64,000 nucleotides of DNA from Natronincola peptidivorans (GTDB lineage: Bacteria > Bacillota > Clostridia > Peptostreptococcales > Natronincolaceae), in the NCBI RefSeq assembly GCF_900111615.1, contig NZ_FOHU01000004.1:62001-126000 (forward strand), in the 5' to 3' direction. A program made the position numbers and the translations under genes. Of this stretch, positions 1 through 9,685 are shown one piece after another. The notes under the pieces were generated by a model that worked only from the letters and a program-made list of their open reading frames with translations, made no database searches and was not told where the DNA came from. The first letter of the stretch is position 1; the number at the start of each line of letters is the position of its first letter.

Positions 1-1970
1 AAACCATCTTCTTTTTTCTGCATTGCTTCCTGTCCTCTACTTAATCGCTTAATGATGAAGTTTGTAAGCTTAAATACGGGGTAGAATAGTATATAGTCAA
101 ATCTTAACCAATGAGGGAAGTGTAGATGGAATAAATGGAACTTCTTCCCTAGTGTAAAGATGACAGCCCCCAATATATACACCGGTATCATGGCAAGTAA
201 ATCTGGGGCAATAAATACATTCATGTCTACAATATAATTCTGAATGAAGTATGGATCATAGGTTACACCACGAGCTGCTGGTATTAATAAAAAGTCTAAG
301 ATATAATTAGGCTTTATTCCTATACCTATGATTAATATTGCCATACCCATCATAGCCATATCCATCATTCTATACCCGTTACCAATCTTTTCATTCTCTT
401 CAGAGCATTTTCCTAAGAAAGTATAGCTAATCAGCTTGATAAAGGAACAGACTGTTCCTCCACTAATGATAGTAAACAGAATTTCTGCATATCTAAAGGA
501 ATGGTGGCCATACTCATAGGCTTCCACAATGGCATGGTGCAATATGGTTTTACTGGCAAAGCCATTAAATAAGGGTGTACCGGTAATTCCTAAAGCAGCA
601 ATTAAAGCCACGATGAAAGTAAACGGCATTTTCCGCCATAGTCCCCCCAGCTTATACATGTCTAAATGATGGGTTTGAAGATAAATCGCTCCTGCTACCA
701 TAAACAATAAAGACTTAAAGAGAGCATGATTGATCATGTGAAATACTCCACCTGTAAAGCCCATAGCCCCCTTATGGCCTAGATAAATGGCAACACCAAT
801 TCCCATAATAACATAACCCATTTGACTTACGCTGTGATAGGCCAGCATTTTCTTCATATTCCCCTGTTGTAGCGCCATAAATACGCCTATCCCCATGGTT
901 GCTATTCCCATCCAGATAATGACAGCACCTAAGTTTTGAGAAGAAAGCCAAAGTGCATCCTTATAGCTCTCTATTTCATTGGCAGCAGGGAAGAAAAAGC
1001 TTGTAGCCGTCCGAAGCATACCATAACCACCAACTTTTATCATAATTCCTGATAAAAGCGCACTTGCAGGTGTAGGAGCAACAGGATGTGCCTTTGGCAA
1101 CCATATATGCATGGGAATCATTCCAGCTTTTACACCAAAACCAACCATAAACAATGCCATTACAATATATCTTGTATTCCCCATACTTTCTAATTGAGAA
1201 ATCATTGGCATAAATTCAAGCGTGTTTGTATGGATGTAAAGCAAAATCATCCCTAAGAGAATACACAACCCTCCAAATACTCCCATATAGATATAACTAT
1301 CTCCTGCCGCAATAGCGTCTTCTGTCTCGCAGTGAACCACCAGCATATAGGAGCTGAAGGTCATTATTTCAAAGAATAAGAACGTAGTAAATAAATCTCC
1401 TGACATGACAGTCCCTAGTATAGCTCCATAGGTAATGGCTGTGCATAGGTAGAATCTGTTTCTATGCTTTTCTACTGTCATGTAGTGTGGTGCATAAATC
1501 ATTGCCATCAACCAAAGAATTGAGGTAAGAGTTGCCATGATGTAGCTTAGCATATCAACCTTAAACAATAATCCGTATCCTAGCATCCTTGGTAGATTAA
1601 GAACAAGAGTTTCACTTGCAACTGCCGGGTACATAGCCAGTACCATCATTAATGTAATGAAGGTAAACATTGCTGTTAATCCGTCTCTTAGGTTTTCATA
1701 ATTTTTCCCAAAAGAAACTGATATAAAACCGCCTATCGTGGGTATAAATACGATTAGCATAGGATAGTATGGCTTCGTAGCAACAAATTCCTTGATACCT
1801 TCATAGAGGTGAGGAGCTTTGCCTCCTCCCGTTATACTGACAAAGAATATGAAACCTGCCACTGTCAGTAAAAATATTATGATGTTGTTAATAAAAAGTA
1901 GCGTTGAAGGCTTATATCCGTCGGAAGCATGATCGTGATGCAGCGCTTCAACCCCTTGAGCATTTTTCAT
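1..1970 (-). CDS. Mrp/Nuo antiporter-like large subunit, partial (3' end outside window)
   Basis: A polytopic membrane protein of the NuoL/MrpA/MrpD proton-channel superfamily. It starts at an ATG at 1970 behind an AGGAGATATAT-type site, and the frame stays open through the left edge, so at least 656 residues are present. Family signatures are visible: LLFFEIMTFSS-like text, the HIWLPKAHPVAPTPASALLSG channel region written here in part, and a later MLAYHSVSQMGYV segment. It is clearly a paralogue of the protein at 4802-6814, with the same long C-terminal extension. As the last visible gene of the operon it probably adds a proton- or sodium-translocating module. Family placement is firm; ion specificity is not known. 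Confidence 0.85.
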   Translation of the reverse strand, partial: MKNAQGVEALHHDHASDGYKPSTLLFINNIIIFLLTVAGFIFFVSITGGGKAPHLYEGIKEFVATKPYYPMLIVFIPTIGGFISVSFGKNYENLRDGLTAMFTFITLMMVLAMYPAVASETLVLNLPRMLGYGLLFKVDMLSYIMATLTSILWLMAMIYAPHYMTVEKHRNRFYLCTAITYGAILGTVMSGDLFTTFLFFEIMTFSSYMLVVHCETEDAIAAGDSYIYMGVFGGLCILLGMILLYIHTNTLEFMPMISQLESMGNTRYIVMALFMVGFGVKAGMIPMHIWLPKAHPVAPTPASALLSGIMIKVGGYGMLRTATSFFFPAANEIESYKDALWLSSQNLGAVIIWMGIATMGIGVFMALQQGNMKKMLAYHSVSQMGYVIMGIGVAIYLGHKGAMGFTGGVFHMINHALFKSLLFMVAGAIYLQTHHLDMYKLGGLWRKMPFTFIVALIAALGITGTPLFNGFASKTILHHAIVEAYEYGHHSFRYAEILFTIISGGTVCSFIKLISYTFLGKCSEENEKIGNGYRMMDMAMMGMAILIIGIGIKPNYILDFLLIPAARGVTYDPYFIQNYIVDMNVFIAPDLLAMIPVYILGAVIFTLGKKFHLFHLHFPHWLRFDYILFYPVFKLTNFIIKRLSRGQEAMQKKEDG

Positions 1971-2008
1971 ATATATCTCCTCCATAATTTAATCAAATTC
2001 CATTATTA

Positions 2009-3667
2009 TTAAAGGAAAGTAGTTATGCCTTGCTCTACAAACTTCATTACCCATTGCGGGAAAAATCCTAGTAGAATAACCCCTGAAGCAATGATAACCA
2101 TTGGTATCAACATGTTTGCCGGTGCTTTATCCATCACCAAGATATTCTCTCTTTCTTGACTTTTCTTTAAAAAGGCACTGATAATAATTGGTAGGTAGTA
2201 CATAGCATTTAAAAAACTACTAACTAAAATCATAAATACAAATATTGGTTTCCCAGCATCTAATGCAGCGATACATAGGTACCACTTACTCATAAATCCA
2301 TTAAACCCTGGAATACCTATCATAGATAAGGCTCCTACAGTAAATACCCCCATTGTAATAGGCATTTGGTAGCCAATCCCTTGGAATTCCCTTATGTCTC
2401 TTTTATGAGTTTGTAAAATGATGGCCCCTGCACTTAAGAATAAAGCAGATTTCATCAGAGCATGAGTTGTAATGTGAAACATAGAAGCTGCAAAGCCTTT
2501 ATCACTAATTAGTCCAATTCCCAGGATCATATATCCAACCTGAGCAACACTGGAGTATGCTAATATCTTCTTTATGTCCTTTTGTCCAATAGCAAAGATG
2601 GATCCCATAATCATACCTACTACTGCTAAAGGCGGCAGGATATTATGTAGACCTATGTCCTTGATAATATCTATTCCCACTACTTTAAAAAGAAACTTCA
2701 TCAATGAAAACACATAAACCTTGAGTACCATTCCTGATAAAATAGCACTTGCTGGAGAAGGCGCACTGGAATGAGCATCTGGCAGCCAAAAGTGCAATGG
2801 AAAAACAGCGGCTTTTATGGCAAACCCTACTAAAATCACCACGATAGCAAAGGTAAGGATTGCAGAGTTATCACCCCATTGTGCCTGAAGTGGCGCTAAG
2901 ATATCTCCCATAATAAAGGTATTGGTATAAACGTATAGTAAGCTGATACCTAAAAGCATACTTAAACCACCAACAACCCCCATATAGATGTACCTATTTC
3001 CAGCCTTCAAAGCATCTCCAGTTTGGTTATGGGCTACTAAGAAATAACAGCTTAAGTACATGATTTCGAAAAATAGGAACATAGTAAGTAAATCATTGGC
3101 CATTAATGCTCCTGTCACCCCCCCATAGGTAACTAGGAACCAAAAATAAAATCGATTTCGATTGTTCTCTTCTAGAATCATATAGTTATGACCATAAATC
3201 ATGGCCATCAACCATAGCAAAGCTGCTGCTAAAACCATCAATAAGGTTAGTTGATCCACCCTCAGGTTTACCCCAAAGGCTAAAACACTGGGTAGGTCCA
3301 TAATGATTGGTGTCTTCAATGCTTGAGGAAACATTGATAAAATCAGTAAAAATACTGCAAAGATAATATTGATAATAAACATATCCCGATAGTTTTCTGA
3401 TTTTGATCCAATCAATACACTCAACGGCGCTGCTACAAATACTAATATAACCATTACTGTTGGCGTATATCTAAAGCTGGTTACTGCATTTAATAGGATC
3501 GTCCCCGCTTCAGTAGTCATCAATGCATAAGCACCAGCTATAAAAGCGACAGCAAATAATATAAAGATACTATTCATGTAAAATATATCTAGTTCTTTGT
3601 TAATTTCTTGATTATCGATTGCAGATTTATCCTGATGGTGTTGTGTAGCCCCCTGATTGTTCCCCAT
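2009..3667 (-). CDS. MrpD/MnhD-like antiporter subunit
   Basis: A 552-residue polytopic membrane protein of the MrpD/NuoN family. Seen motifs include FPLHFWLPDAHSSAPSPAS, LLAYSSVAQVGYM and a run of about 14 hydrophobic segments, which mark the conserved proton-channel core. It is a near copy in architecture of the MnhD protein at 6852-8345, including the KKSQERENI tail loop. An N-terminal tail rich in Q, H, D and E (about 25 residues) precedes the first helix and is longer than in the paralogue. It lies 38 bases upstream of the partial antiporter gene and 67 bases downstream of the Cache-only protein. Likely one of several ion-translocating subunits of one complex. Confidence 0.88.
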   Translation of the reverse strand: MGNNQGATQHHQDKSAIDNQEINKELDIFYMNSIFILFAVAFIAGAYALMTTEAGTILLNAVTSFRYTPTVMVILVFVAAPLSVLIGSKSENYRDMFIINIIFAVFLLILSMFPQALKTPIIMDLPSVLAFGVNLRVDQLTLLMVLAAALLWLMAMIYGHNYMILEENNRNRFYFWFLVTYGGVTGALMANDLLTMFLFFEIMYLSCYFLVAHNQTGDALKAGNRYIYMGVVGGLSMLLGISLLYVYTNTFIMGDILAPLQAQWGDNSAILTFAIVVILVGFAIKAAVFPLHFWLPDAHSSAPSPASAILSGMVLKVYVFSLMKFLFKVVGIDIIKDIGLHNILPPLAVVGMIMGSIFAIGQKDIKKILAYSSVAQVGYMILGIGLISDKGFAASMFHITTHALMKSALFLSAGAIILQTHKRDIREFQGIGYQMPITMGVFTVGALSMIGIPGFNGFMSKWYLCIAALDAGKPIFVFMILVSSFLNAMYYLPIIISAFLKKSQERENILVMDKAPANMLIPMVIIASGVILLGFFPQWVMKFVEQGITTFL

Positions 3668-3734
3668 CTTAATCCTCCTCCATTCCTATTGAATAGATGT
3701 AACAATGAATCAATAAAATCCTTCCCTTATTCCC

Positions 3735-4763
3735 CTAAGAATCAATTTTTTCATTTTTCTCTTTGTTTTCTCTATCTATTTTATTTACTTTTTGATTTAC
3801 CATAATTCCCATGGCTAATACAAATACAACTAAGCCAATGGTTATAATAAAATTAATAACACCTTGGGCATTTGATTTGATGTCATGGATATTTACTTTA
3901 GCTACAACATACCAATCCCATGGCTCAAAATACTGGAACTTTGCTAGCGTGGCATTATTATCCAACTGAAATTCCATGGAACCATGTTTTATATCAAAAA
4001 TATCCTGTACATACCCATACTCCGCAATGTTCTCTCCCTGCATCGTTGGATGATAGAGTAAATCTCCACTGGAATCCATGATATAGAGATGGCCTGTTTG
4101 CCCTATTTTTACATTGCTAAATATTCCTTCCAGCTTTTCGTCTATTTCTGGTACCCCTGCATAAAGCATACCAGTTACATTATTGTTTGCATCCAGTAAT
4201 GGCTTATAGGCTGTAATGTACCAGTTGTTTACTACCCAAGCCCTAGAGTAGTAAGGCTCTTTATTAATAACTGATTGATAAACCGGTGAATCAGCATCAA
4301 TCACTGTTCCAATAGCTCTTGCTCCGTCTTCCATTCTTACATTGGTACTTACCCGTACAAATTTATTATCATTTAACACAAATACTGTAGATGTTCCACC
4401 CATTAATTCCTTGAGCTCATCAACAAATGTATTGTCCTCTGTTAAATTCAATTCTCCCGCATATAGGGTTGGTACAGTATATTCTCCTACTGTAACTAGG
4501 TTGCTTCTGTCAATTGCTATATCTCCGTATTCTTCAATTAATAGTTTCATGGATACATTTAAATTATTTGTTATCTGCTCTTGGATTAATTCCTGTCTCA
4601 TGTCAATTAAAGTATAGATGGAATCCACAGCAAATTGTATTTTTTCTTCTTCTTGCCTCAATAGAGTCTCCTGTGAATGATTGATGGCGAAGAAACCTAA
4701 TATCCCTGTAGTAACAACAATAAGCAGTATATAGGTAATGATTATTTTTGTTCTTAGCTTCAT
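3735..4763 (-). CDS. Cache-domain membrane sensor without output domain
   Basis: A 342-residue protein with an N-terminal membrane helix (about residues 7-29), a large extracytoplasmic region, and a second helix near residues 303-325, followed only by a short charged tail (KVNKIDRENKEKNEKIDS). The extracytoplasmic part looks like a Cache ligand-binding domain as found in chemoreceptors and kinases; it has the typical GQTGHLYIMDSSGDLLYHP stretch and WDWYVVAKV at the end. No HAMP, kinase, GGDEF or methyl-accepting domain follows in this or another frame before the next gene. It is embedded in the antiporter operon between two large subunits, so it may sense a ligand and act by direct protein contact. 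The domain call is good; the role is unknown. Confidence 0.8.
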   Translation of the reverse strand: MKLRTKIIITYILLIVVTTGILGFFAINHSQETLLRQEEEKIQFAVDSIYTLIDMRQELIQEQITNNLNVSMKLLIEEYGDIAIDRSNLVTVGEYTVPTLYAGELNLTEDNTFVDELKELMGGTSTVFVLNDNKFVRVSTNVRMEDGARAIGTVIDADSPVYQSVINKEPYYSRAWVVNNWYITAYKPLLDANNNVTGMLYAGVPEIDEKLEGIFSNVKIGQTGHLYIMDSSGDLLYHPTMQGENIAEYGYVQDIFDIKHGSMEFQLDNNATLAKFQYFEPWDWYVVAKVNIHDIKSNAQGVINFIITIGLVVFVLAMGIMVNQKVNKIDRENKEKNEKIDS

Positions 4764-4801
4764 TATATATCCCCCTTACACATTTTACTAGAAAAATTTA
4801 T

Positions 4802-6814
4802 TTATAAACTAGTATGTTGCAGTAGTACATATAGTACCATGCATAGCATATACGCATATATTACTACATCATATTTAACCAAAGATAAGTCGTATTTGTT
4901 CAATACTCCATTGTGTAATGATTCTATTCCTCTATAGAAGGGTCTGAATAAAGTTTTTTCTATATTTAACCAGGTTGGCAGTTTGATATGGAACAAATCA
5001 TATTTAACCCCTATAATAAAGAGTACCCCTCCCAATAGATATACCTTTAATGCCTTCATTAGCTCATTTATGTGGAAGAAATCCATATTGTTAATATATC
5101 TTTCAATAAACTCAGCATCAAAGTTTAAGCCTTGTGCTGCAGGAATTAGAAAATTGTTTAGGATGAAATTAGGAGCGATTCCTATTATGATTATTAACAA
5201 AGCCAATCCTGACATTGCAAAACACATCAATAAGTGATCTCCCTTTATATCCTTCTGGATTTCATTAGGTTTTTTTAGAAAAACAAAACCAAATAGCTTA
5301 ATGAAGGAGCAAACCGTTCCTGCACTTGCAATGGTAAATATCACTTCTGCATACTTAAAGGAATAATGTCCATATACATAAGCCTCATCTATAGCGTGAT
5401 GGAGAATACTTTTACTGGCAAACCCATTAAACAAAGGCATTCCTGTAATTCCTAGTGCAGCTATTAAACAAAGTGCTGCAGTAAAAGGCATTTTCCTCCA
5501 TAAGCCCCCTAGTTTATACATATCTATTTCTTTTGTTCTTAAATACACCACCCCCGCCACCATAAACAATAGTGACTTGAAAAGTGTATGATTAAAAATA
5601 TGGTAAAAGCTTCCTACAAAACCCATAGCTCCCTTATACCCCAGGTAAGTAGCTACGCCTATCCCCATAATAATGTAGCCCATCTGACTTATACTGTGAT
5701 AAGCCAGCATTTTTTTAATGTTCCCCTGCTGTAATGCCATGAAAACTCCCACCAGCATGGTGATAATTCCTAACCATATCATCACTGCTCCTATATTTCT
5801 AGAAATATACCATAGGGATTGTTGGTATCCTTGTACTGCATCAATACTTGGAGTAAATAGGGTAGAAAACACCCTCACTAAGCCATATGCACCTATTTTG
5901 ATCATAACCCCCGAAGAAATTACATTTACCGGTGTTACTGTTACAACATAGGTCTTTGGAAGCCATATGTGGAAGGGAAGCATTCCTGCCTTCATACCAA
6001 AGCCTATTAGAAACAAAACAGCAATGATATATTTCTCTCCTGACAATTGACTTAGTTCATAGGCAGCTGGCATAAAACCTGTGACTCCAGTATAAACCTT
6101 TGTTAAAATCATGGCCAGTAGTACACAAAGACCTCCTCCTATTCCCATGAAAATATATACATTACCTGCAGAAATAGATTCCTTTGATGTCTTGTGTACA
6201 ACTAAAAAATAGGATGAAATGGTCATCATTTCGAAAAATAGAAACATGGTAAAAAAATCATTGGCTAGGATCGTCCCAAGTATACTGCTAAAGGTGACAT
6301 TAAGCCAAAAATTAAACTTTTTTTGGTTATCCTCCTGCTGCATATATACAGAAGCATAAATCACCGTCATTAGCCATAAAATTCCCGTCATCACCAACAG
6401 AAAGTAGCTTATTATATTTAGTTGGAAATTTAGACCCGTTCCTAAGACCTTCGCTAACTCATAGTGAACATCTCCCTCCAGCACCTGGGGGTATAAACCT
6501 ACTATAATTAAGTAGGTGATACAGGTACCGATGATTGTAACTAAATTTTTTCCTCTAGACCATTTAGAATCTATATATAAGCTTAAGGCTGCCGCTAATA
6601 AAGGGAGTCCTATTATCCATAATAAGATTGACTGAAAATTAACTATTTCCCTGGCAAATGTGGCAATGACACTACTCTCTTCTAAGAAACTAGTAGAATA
6701 ACCAATGATGCCCAATAAACCAAGAATAAATGCTAATAGTGTTATTATTATCGTACTATTAAACAGTATCCCGTCAGATGTTACTTTTACCTCAGATGTT
6801 TTGTACTGATACAT
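4802..6814 (-). CDS. Mrp/Nuo antiporter-like large subunit
   Basis: A 670-residue polytopic membrane protein of the NuoL/MrpA-MrpD superfamily. The core shows FHIWLPKTYVVTVTPVNV, MLAYHSISQMGYI and FLFFEMMTISSYF, in the usual order. The protein is longer than a standard MrpD (about 500 residues), with a C-terminal extension of extra helices and an amphipathic stretch, as in the partial paralogue at the left edge. In the channel motif, where relatives have AHPVAPTPAS this copy has TYVVTVTPVN, so the histidine and alanines are lost. That could change ion coupling. It sits 38 bases before the Cache protein and follows mnhD by 37 bases. Confidence 0.85.
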   Translation of the reverse strand: MYQYKTSEVKVTSDGILFNSTIIITLLAFILGLLGIIGYSTSFLEESSVIATFAREIVNFQSILLWIIGLPLLAAALSLYIDSKWSRGKNLVTIIGTCITYLIIVGLYPQVLEGDVHYELAKVLGTGLNFQLNIISYFLLVMTGILWLMTVIYASVYMQQEDNQKKFNFWLNVTFSSILGTILANDFFTMFLFFEMMTISSYFLVVHKTSKESISAGNVYIFMGIGGGLCVLLAMILTKVYTGVTGFMPAAYELSQLSGEKYIIAVLFLIGFGMKAGMLPFHIWLPKTYVVTVTPVNVISSGVMIKIGAYGLVRVFSTLFTPSIDAVQGYQQSLWYISRNIGAVMIWLGIITMLVGVFMALQQGNIKKMLAYHSISQMGYIIMGIGVATYLGYKGAMGFVGSFYHIFNHTLFKSLLFMVAGVVYLRTKEIDMYKLGGLWRKMPFTAALCLIAALGITGMPLFNGFASKSILHHAIDEAYVYGHYSFKYAEVIFTIASAGTVCSFIKLFGFVFLKKPNEIQKDIKGDHLLMCFAMSGLALLIIIIGIAPNFILNNFLIPAAQGLNFDAEFIERYINNMDFFHINELMKALKVYLLGGVLFIIGVKYDLFHIKLPTWLNIEKTLFRPFYRGIESLHNGVLNKYDLSLVKYDVVIYAYMLCMVLYVLLQHTSL

Positions 6815-6851
6815 AATAAGCCCCCTTATTCAATTAGAAACAGTATGTTAA

Positions 6852-8345
6852 CTAGTTTAAAGTCAAAAATGTTGGTGCCACTTGCTCAATTGCATTCATT
6901 ACCAGCTGTGGGAAAAGACCCATAATCACACAACTGACTCCAATAACTACCATTGGAAAAATCATTGATTTTGGTATAGCATCCAAAACCATAATATTTT
7001 TTCTTTCTTTACTTTCTTTTAAGAAGGCCGCTATTACTATTGGCAAGTAATAAATAGCGTTCAAAAAGCTGCTGGCTAATATAACAAACAAGAAGAATGG
7101 TTTATCTGCCGCTAACACAGCAAAGCTTAGATATATTTTACTCATAAATCCATTAATCCCTGGTATTCCTATCATACCCAATACGGATATAGTGAAAACT
7201 CCCATAGTGATTGGCATTTCATAGCCTATACCATCTAATTCTCTAATATCTCTTTTTCCTTTATTATAAATAATCGCTCCAGCACTTAGGAATAGACCTG
7301 TTTTCATTAAAGCATGAGATATAATATGGAATAAAGCCGCGGAAAATCCTTGTGCTGTTGCTAATCCTAAGCCTAAAAAGATATAGCCGATTTGCGCAAC
7401 ACTGGAATATGCCAGCAGTCTTTTGATATCTTTTTGTCCTATAGCAAAAATCGATCCCATAATCATACTTAAAGCAGCAAAATAGGTAATATAGGTTGGA
7501 ACGTCTAATGCAATAACAATATCCTGTCCAATCATTCTAAAGAGAATCTTTGCTGCACAGAAAATATAAACCTTTACAACTAACCCTGATAAAAGTGCAC
7601 TTGAAGGTGTAGGGGCTGTAGAATGAGCATCTGGCAACCAAATATGCAATGGGAATAAAGCTGCTTTAATGCTTAAGCCAGTAATCATAAATCCTAAAGA
7701 TACTAATATATTGATTGGATAGCTCTGCCACACTTCTGCAATTACCTTACCTACCTCTCCCATATTCAAATGGCCTGTTACCATGTATAGCAGTGCAATC
7801 CCTAGTAATACTGATAGAGAGCCTATGGTGTTAAGCATTAAGTATCTAAAGGAAGCAAGGAAGTTTTCCTTCTTTCTTTTGATAGAAATAATGCCACAGG
7901 ATGTAAGAGATAAAATCTCCATAAATACATACATATTAAATAAATCATTTGTGTATGTTATTCCTACCATGCAAAATAGTAGGATGTACACCAAAATATA
8001 GTAACTTCCAAACTGCTGTAGGGGAATTTCATGCTCCATATCCCTTATGGAGTAGACGACAATCAAACCTGCAATTGTTAAAATAACAAAGGCCATGATA
8101 GCTGAAAACTCATCTATCATCAATTGTACCCCTATCGTCTCTGTCCAGCTTCCAAAATTATAAACATGTGGTCCATGATTGAATACATTAATCAATGACC
8201 CTAGAGAAAAGAGCCACGCTCCTACTAGTGCTGCAATGATGAAAGTCTTCATAAATCCGTCAAAATTCTTTCTCATAATAGGTATAGCTACTGCAGCAGC
8301 TAATAAAATAATTAAACTATAAATTGGAAAATGTATACTACTCAT
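6852..8345 (-). CDS. mnhD: Na+/H+ antiporter subunit D (MnhD/MrpD)
   Basis: A 497-residue member of the MrpD family. The chosen start is the ATG at 8345, preceded by AAGGAGTGGGCAGACC and overlapping the mnhC stop by 8 bases; a start at 8405 would bury 60 bases in mnhC. Seen motifs are FPLHIWLPDAHSTAPTPSS, LLAYSSVAQIGYI and MYVFMEILSLTS, with about 14 hydrophobic segments. Mrp complexes exchange cytoplasmic Na+ (or K+) for external protons, or in Mbh-type complexes couple redox reactions to ion pumping. Position directly after mnhC matches the standard Mrp gene order. Confidence 0.92.
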   Translation of the reverse strand: MSSIHFPIYSLIILLAAAVAIPIMRKNFDGFMKTFIIAALVGAWLFSLGSLINVFNHGPHVYNFGSWTETIGVQLMIDEFSAIMAFVILTIAGLIVVYSIRDMEHEIPLQQFGSYYILVYILLFCMVGITYTNDLFNMYVFMEILSLTSCGIISIKRKKENFLASFRYLMLNTIGSLSVLLGIALLYMVTGHLNMGEVGKVIAEVWQSYPINILVSLGFMITGLSIKAALFPLHIWLPDAHSTAPTPSSALLSGLVVKVYIFCAAKILFRMIGQDIVIALDVPTYITYFAALSMIMGSIFAIGQKDIKRLLAYSSVAQIGYIFLGLGLATAQGFSAALFHIISHALMKTGLFLSAGAIIYNKGKRDIRELDGIGYEMPITMGVFTISVLGMIGIPGINGFMSKIYLSFAVLAADKPFFLFVILASSFLNAIYYLPIVIAAFLKESKERKNIMVLDAIPKSMIFPMVVIGVSCVIMGLFPQLVMNAIEQVAPTFLTLN

Positions 8346-8715
8346 TGGTCTGCCCACTCCTTGCTTCCATAATTTCGTCCATATCCAAGGTGCCATAAGC
8401 TTCATATAGCTTTATTATTAAGCTTAATGCATAGGCCGTTATACTTACCGCTACAACAATCCCCGTAAGGATTAAAGCCGATGGTAGTGGATTAACATAA
8501 ACATGGTTTCCTGATGCTTCTACTATTGGTGCTCTTCCTCCTGTTACGTATCCAACGGAAACAAAAAACAAAAATATTGATGTTTCTATAATGTTAATTC
8601 CTATAACCTTCTTTAACAAATTAGAGTGGGTTAGAACAGTATATAGGCCTATTACAAATAATATAGCTGATGCTACATAATTGATATGCTCTATTATTGA
8701 TTTTAATATACTCAC
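8338..8715 (-). CDS. mnhC: Na+/H+ antiporter subunit C (MnhC/MrpC)
   Basis: A 125-residue protein with three membrane helices, matching the MrpC/NuoK family in length and layout. Seen features are the GLYTVLTHSNLLKKVIGINI opening and the PLPSALILTGIVVAVSITAYA segment, both hallmarks of MrpC, which carries the buried acidic/hydrophobic third helix. The gene starts 2 bases after the mnhB stop and overlaps mnhD. The C-terminal tail is charged (DMDEIMEARS) and cytoplasmic. Assignment is firm. Confidence 0.93.
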   Translation of the reverse strand: MSILKSIIEHINYVASAILFVIGLYTVLTHSNLLKKVIGINIIETSIFLFFVSVGYVTGGRAPIVEASGNHVYVNPLPSALILTGIVVAVSITAYALSLIIKLYEAYGTLDMDEIMEARSGQTNE

Positions 8716-8717
8716 AG

Positions 8718-9140
8718 TTAGTCCTCCTCAATAATAGTGTGAAACAGAGTAATCATGGTACTGGCAACCTTGGCTCCAATTCCTAATGTTACTAAAGGAA
8801 TGAGTCCTGCATTAAACAGCATCGATAGATTCCCCATATAAAACCCTGCATCCCTATTGGTTAAAAAGTTGCCTCCAGCAAAAATCCCTATTAAGCCCAG
8901 TGCCAGGAACCAAAGGATGGCGCCGGATTCAAGAATAGCTCCAACATGGTGAGGCATTTTCTTAGCAGCATCCTTATAGCCAAAAGCTAAAGTGTATAGT
9001 ATTAGACTTGCTCCTAATATCGCTCCTCCAGAAAAACCTCCTCCTGGAGAGATGTGTCCGTGTAATACAATATAGATACCATATACCTGTATAAAAGGAA
9101 TAATTATTCTGGTTATTGTTTTAACAATTAAATCATCCAT
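8718..9140 (-). CDS. mnhB: Na+/H+ antiporter subunit B (MnhB/MrpB)
   Basis: A 140-residue protein with four membrane helices typical of MrpB. The family signature HGHISPGGGFSGGAILGASL is plain near residues 28-47. It directly abuts the mbhE-like gene (stop and start are one base apart) and lies 2 bases before mnhC, which indicates translational coupling. In Mrp complexes MrpB sits next to MrpA; here MrpA is represented by separate small and large pieces. Confidence 0.94.
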   Translation of the reverse strand: MDDLIVKTITRIIIPFIQVYGIYIVLHGHISPGGGFSGGAILGASLILYTLAFGYKDAAKKMPHHVGAILESGAILWFLALGLIGIFAGGNFLTNRDAGFYMGNLSMLFNAGLIPLVTLGIGAKVASTMITLFHTIIEED

Positions 9141-9443
9141 TTAATGTTTCACCTTCTCTTTATTAGAATCATCATGTAGAACTCTTAAAACCGATGCAGC
9201 TGCCGCTATAGCGGTGAAGAGTACCACAGTTTCCCCTACTGTATCAAAAGCGCGATAATCCGTGATAATAGCTGCTATTACATTGGGAGCATTGGTATCC
9301 TCAACAGCATTATCTAAATAATAATGTGTGGTATCATTGTATGAAGGATTTTCTATACTTCCCAAAACAGGCATCTCCAAAAAGCTAGATAGTAGTAGGA
9401 TCAATAGCCCTGTTAAGACAACAATTGCTAGTATCTTCTTCAC
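9141..9443 (-). CDS. MbhE-like subunit (C-terminal MrpA fragment as a separate gene)
   Basis: A 100-residue membrane protein with an N-terminal hydrophobic segment (residues 1-22), an extracytoplasmic loop and a C-terminal helix. The NVIAAIITDYRAFDTVGETV stretch followed by an alanine-rich helix matches the MbhE / distal MrpA domain found next to MrpB. In Bacillus-type Mrp this is fused into MrpA; here it is a separate gene, as in archaeal Mbh and some bacterial Mrp operons. It overlaps the preceding gene by one base (ATGA type). Confidence 0.85.
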   Translation of the reverse strand: MKKILAIVVLTGLLILLLSSFLEMPVLGSIENPSYNDTTHYYLDNAVEDTNAPNVIAAIITDYRAFDTVGETVVLFTAIAAAASVLRVLHDDSNKEKVKH

Positions 9444-9679
9444 TATTCCATCCTCCTCGTTCTACTAATTACTCCTATAAATAGGATTGCTGTTACACCG
9501 GCACCAATAGCTGCCTCTGTTAAAGCTATATCTGGTGCCTTCATAAATAACCAAAGCACCGCCATTACTAAGCCATAAGCAGCATAAATAATAACTGCTC
9601 CTAATAAATCCTTTGTCCGTTCCACTGCGATAGCGCAAACAATTAGAAATATAACTAAAACCACGTTCAATAATTGCAT
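9443..9679 (-). CDS. MbhD-like subunit (DUF4040, MrpA fragment as a separate gene)
   Basis: A 78-residue protein with three hydrophobic segments. The MKAPDIALTEAAIGAGVTAI stretch is the diagnostic DUF4040/MbhD motif, which in Bacillus is the C-terminal part of MrpA. It is translated from an ATG at 9679, seven bases after the mnhG stop, and overlaps the next gene by one base. Together with the neighbouring gene it shows that MrpA is split in this operon, as in Mbh-type hydrogenases and related complexes. Confidence 0.9.
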   Translation of the reverse strand: MQLLNVVLVIFLIVCAIAVERTKDLLGAVIIYAAYGLVMAVLWLFMKAPDIALTEAAIGAGVTAILFIGVISRTRRME

Positions 9680-9685
9680 TTAACT

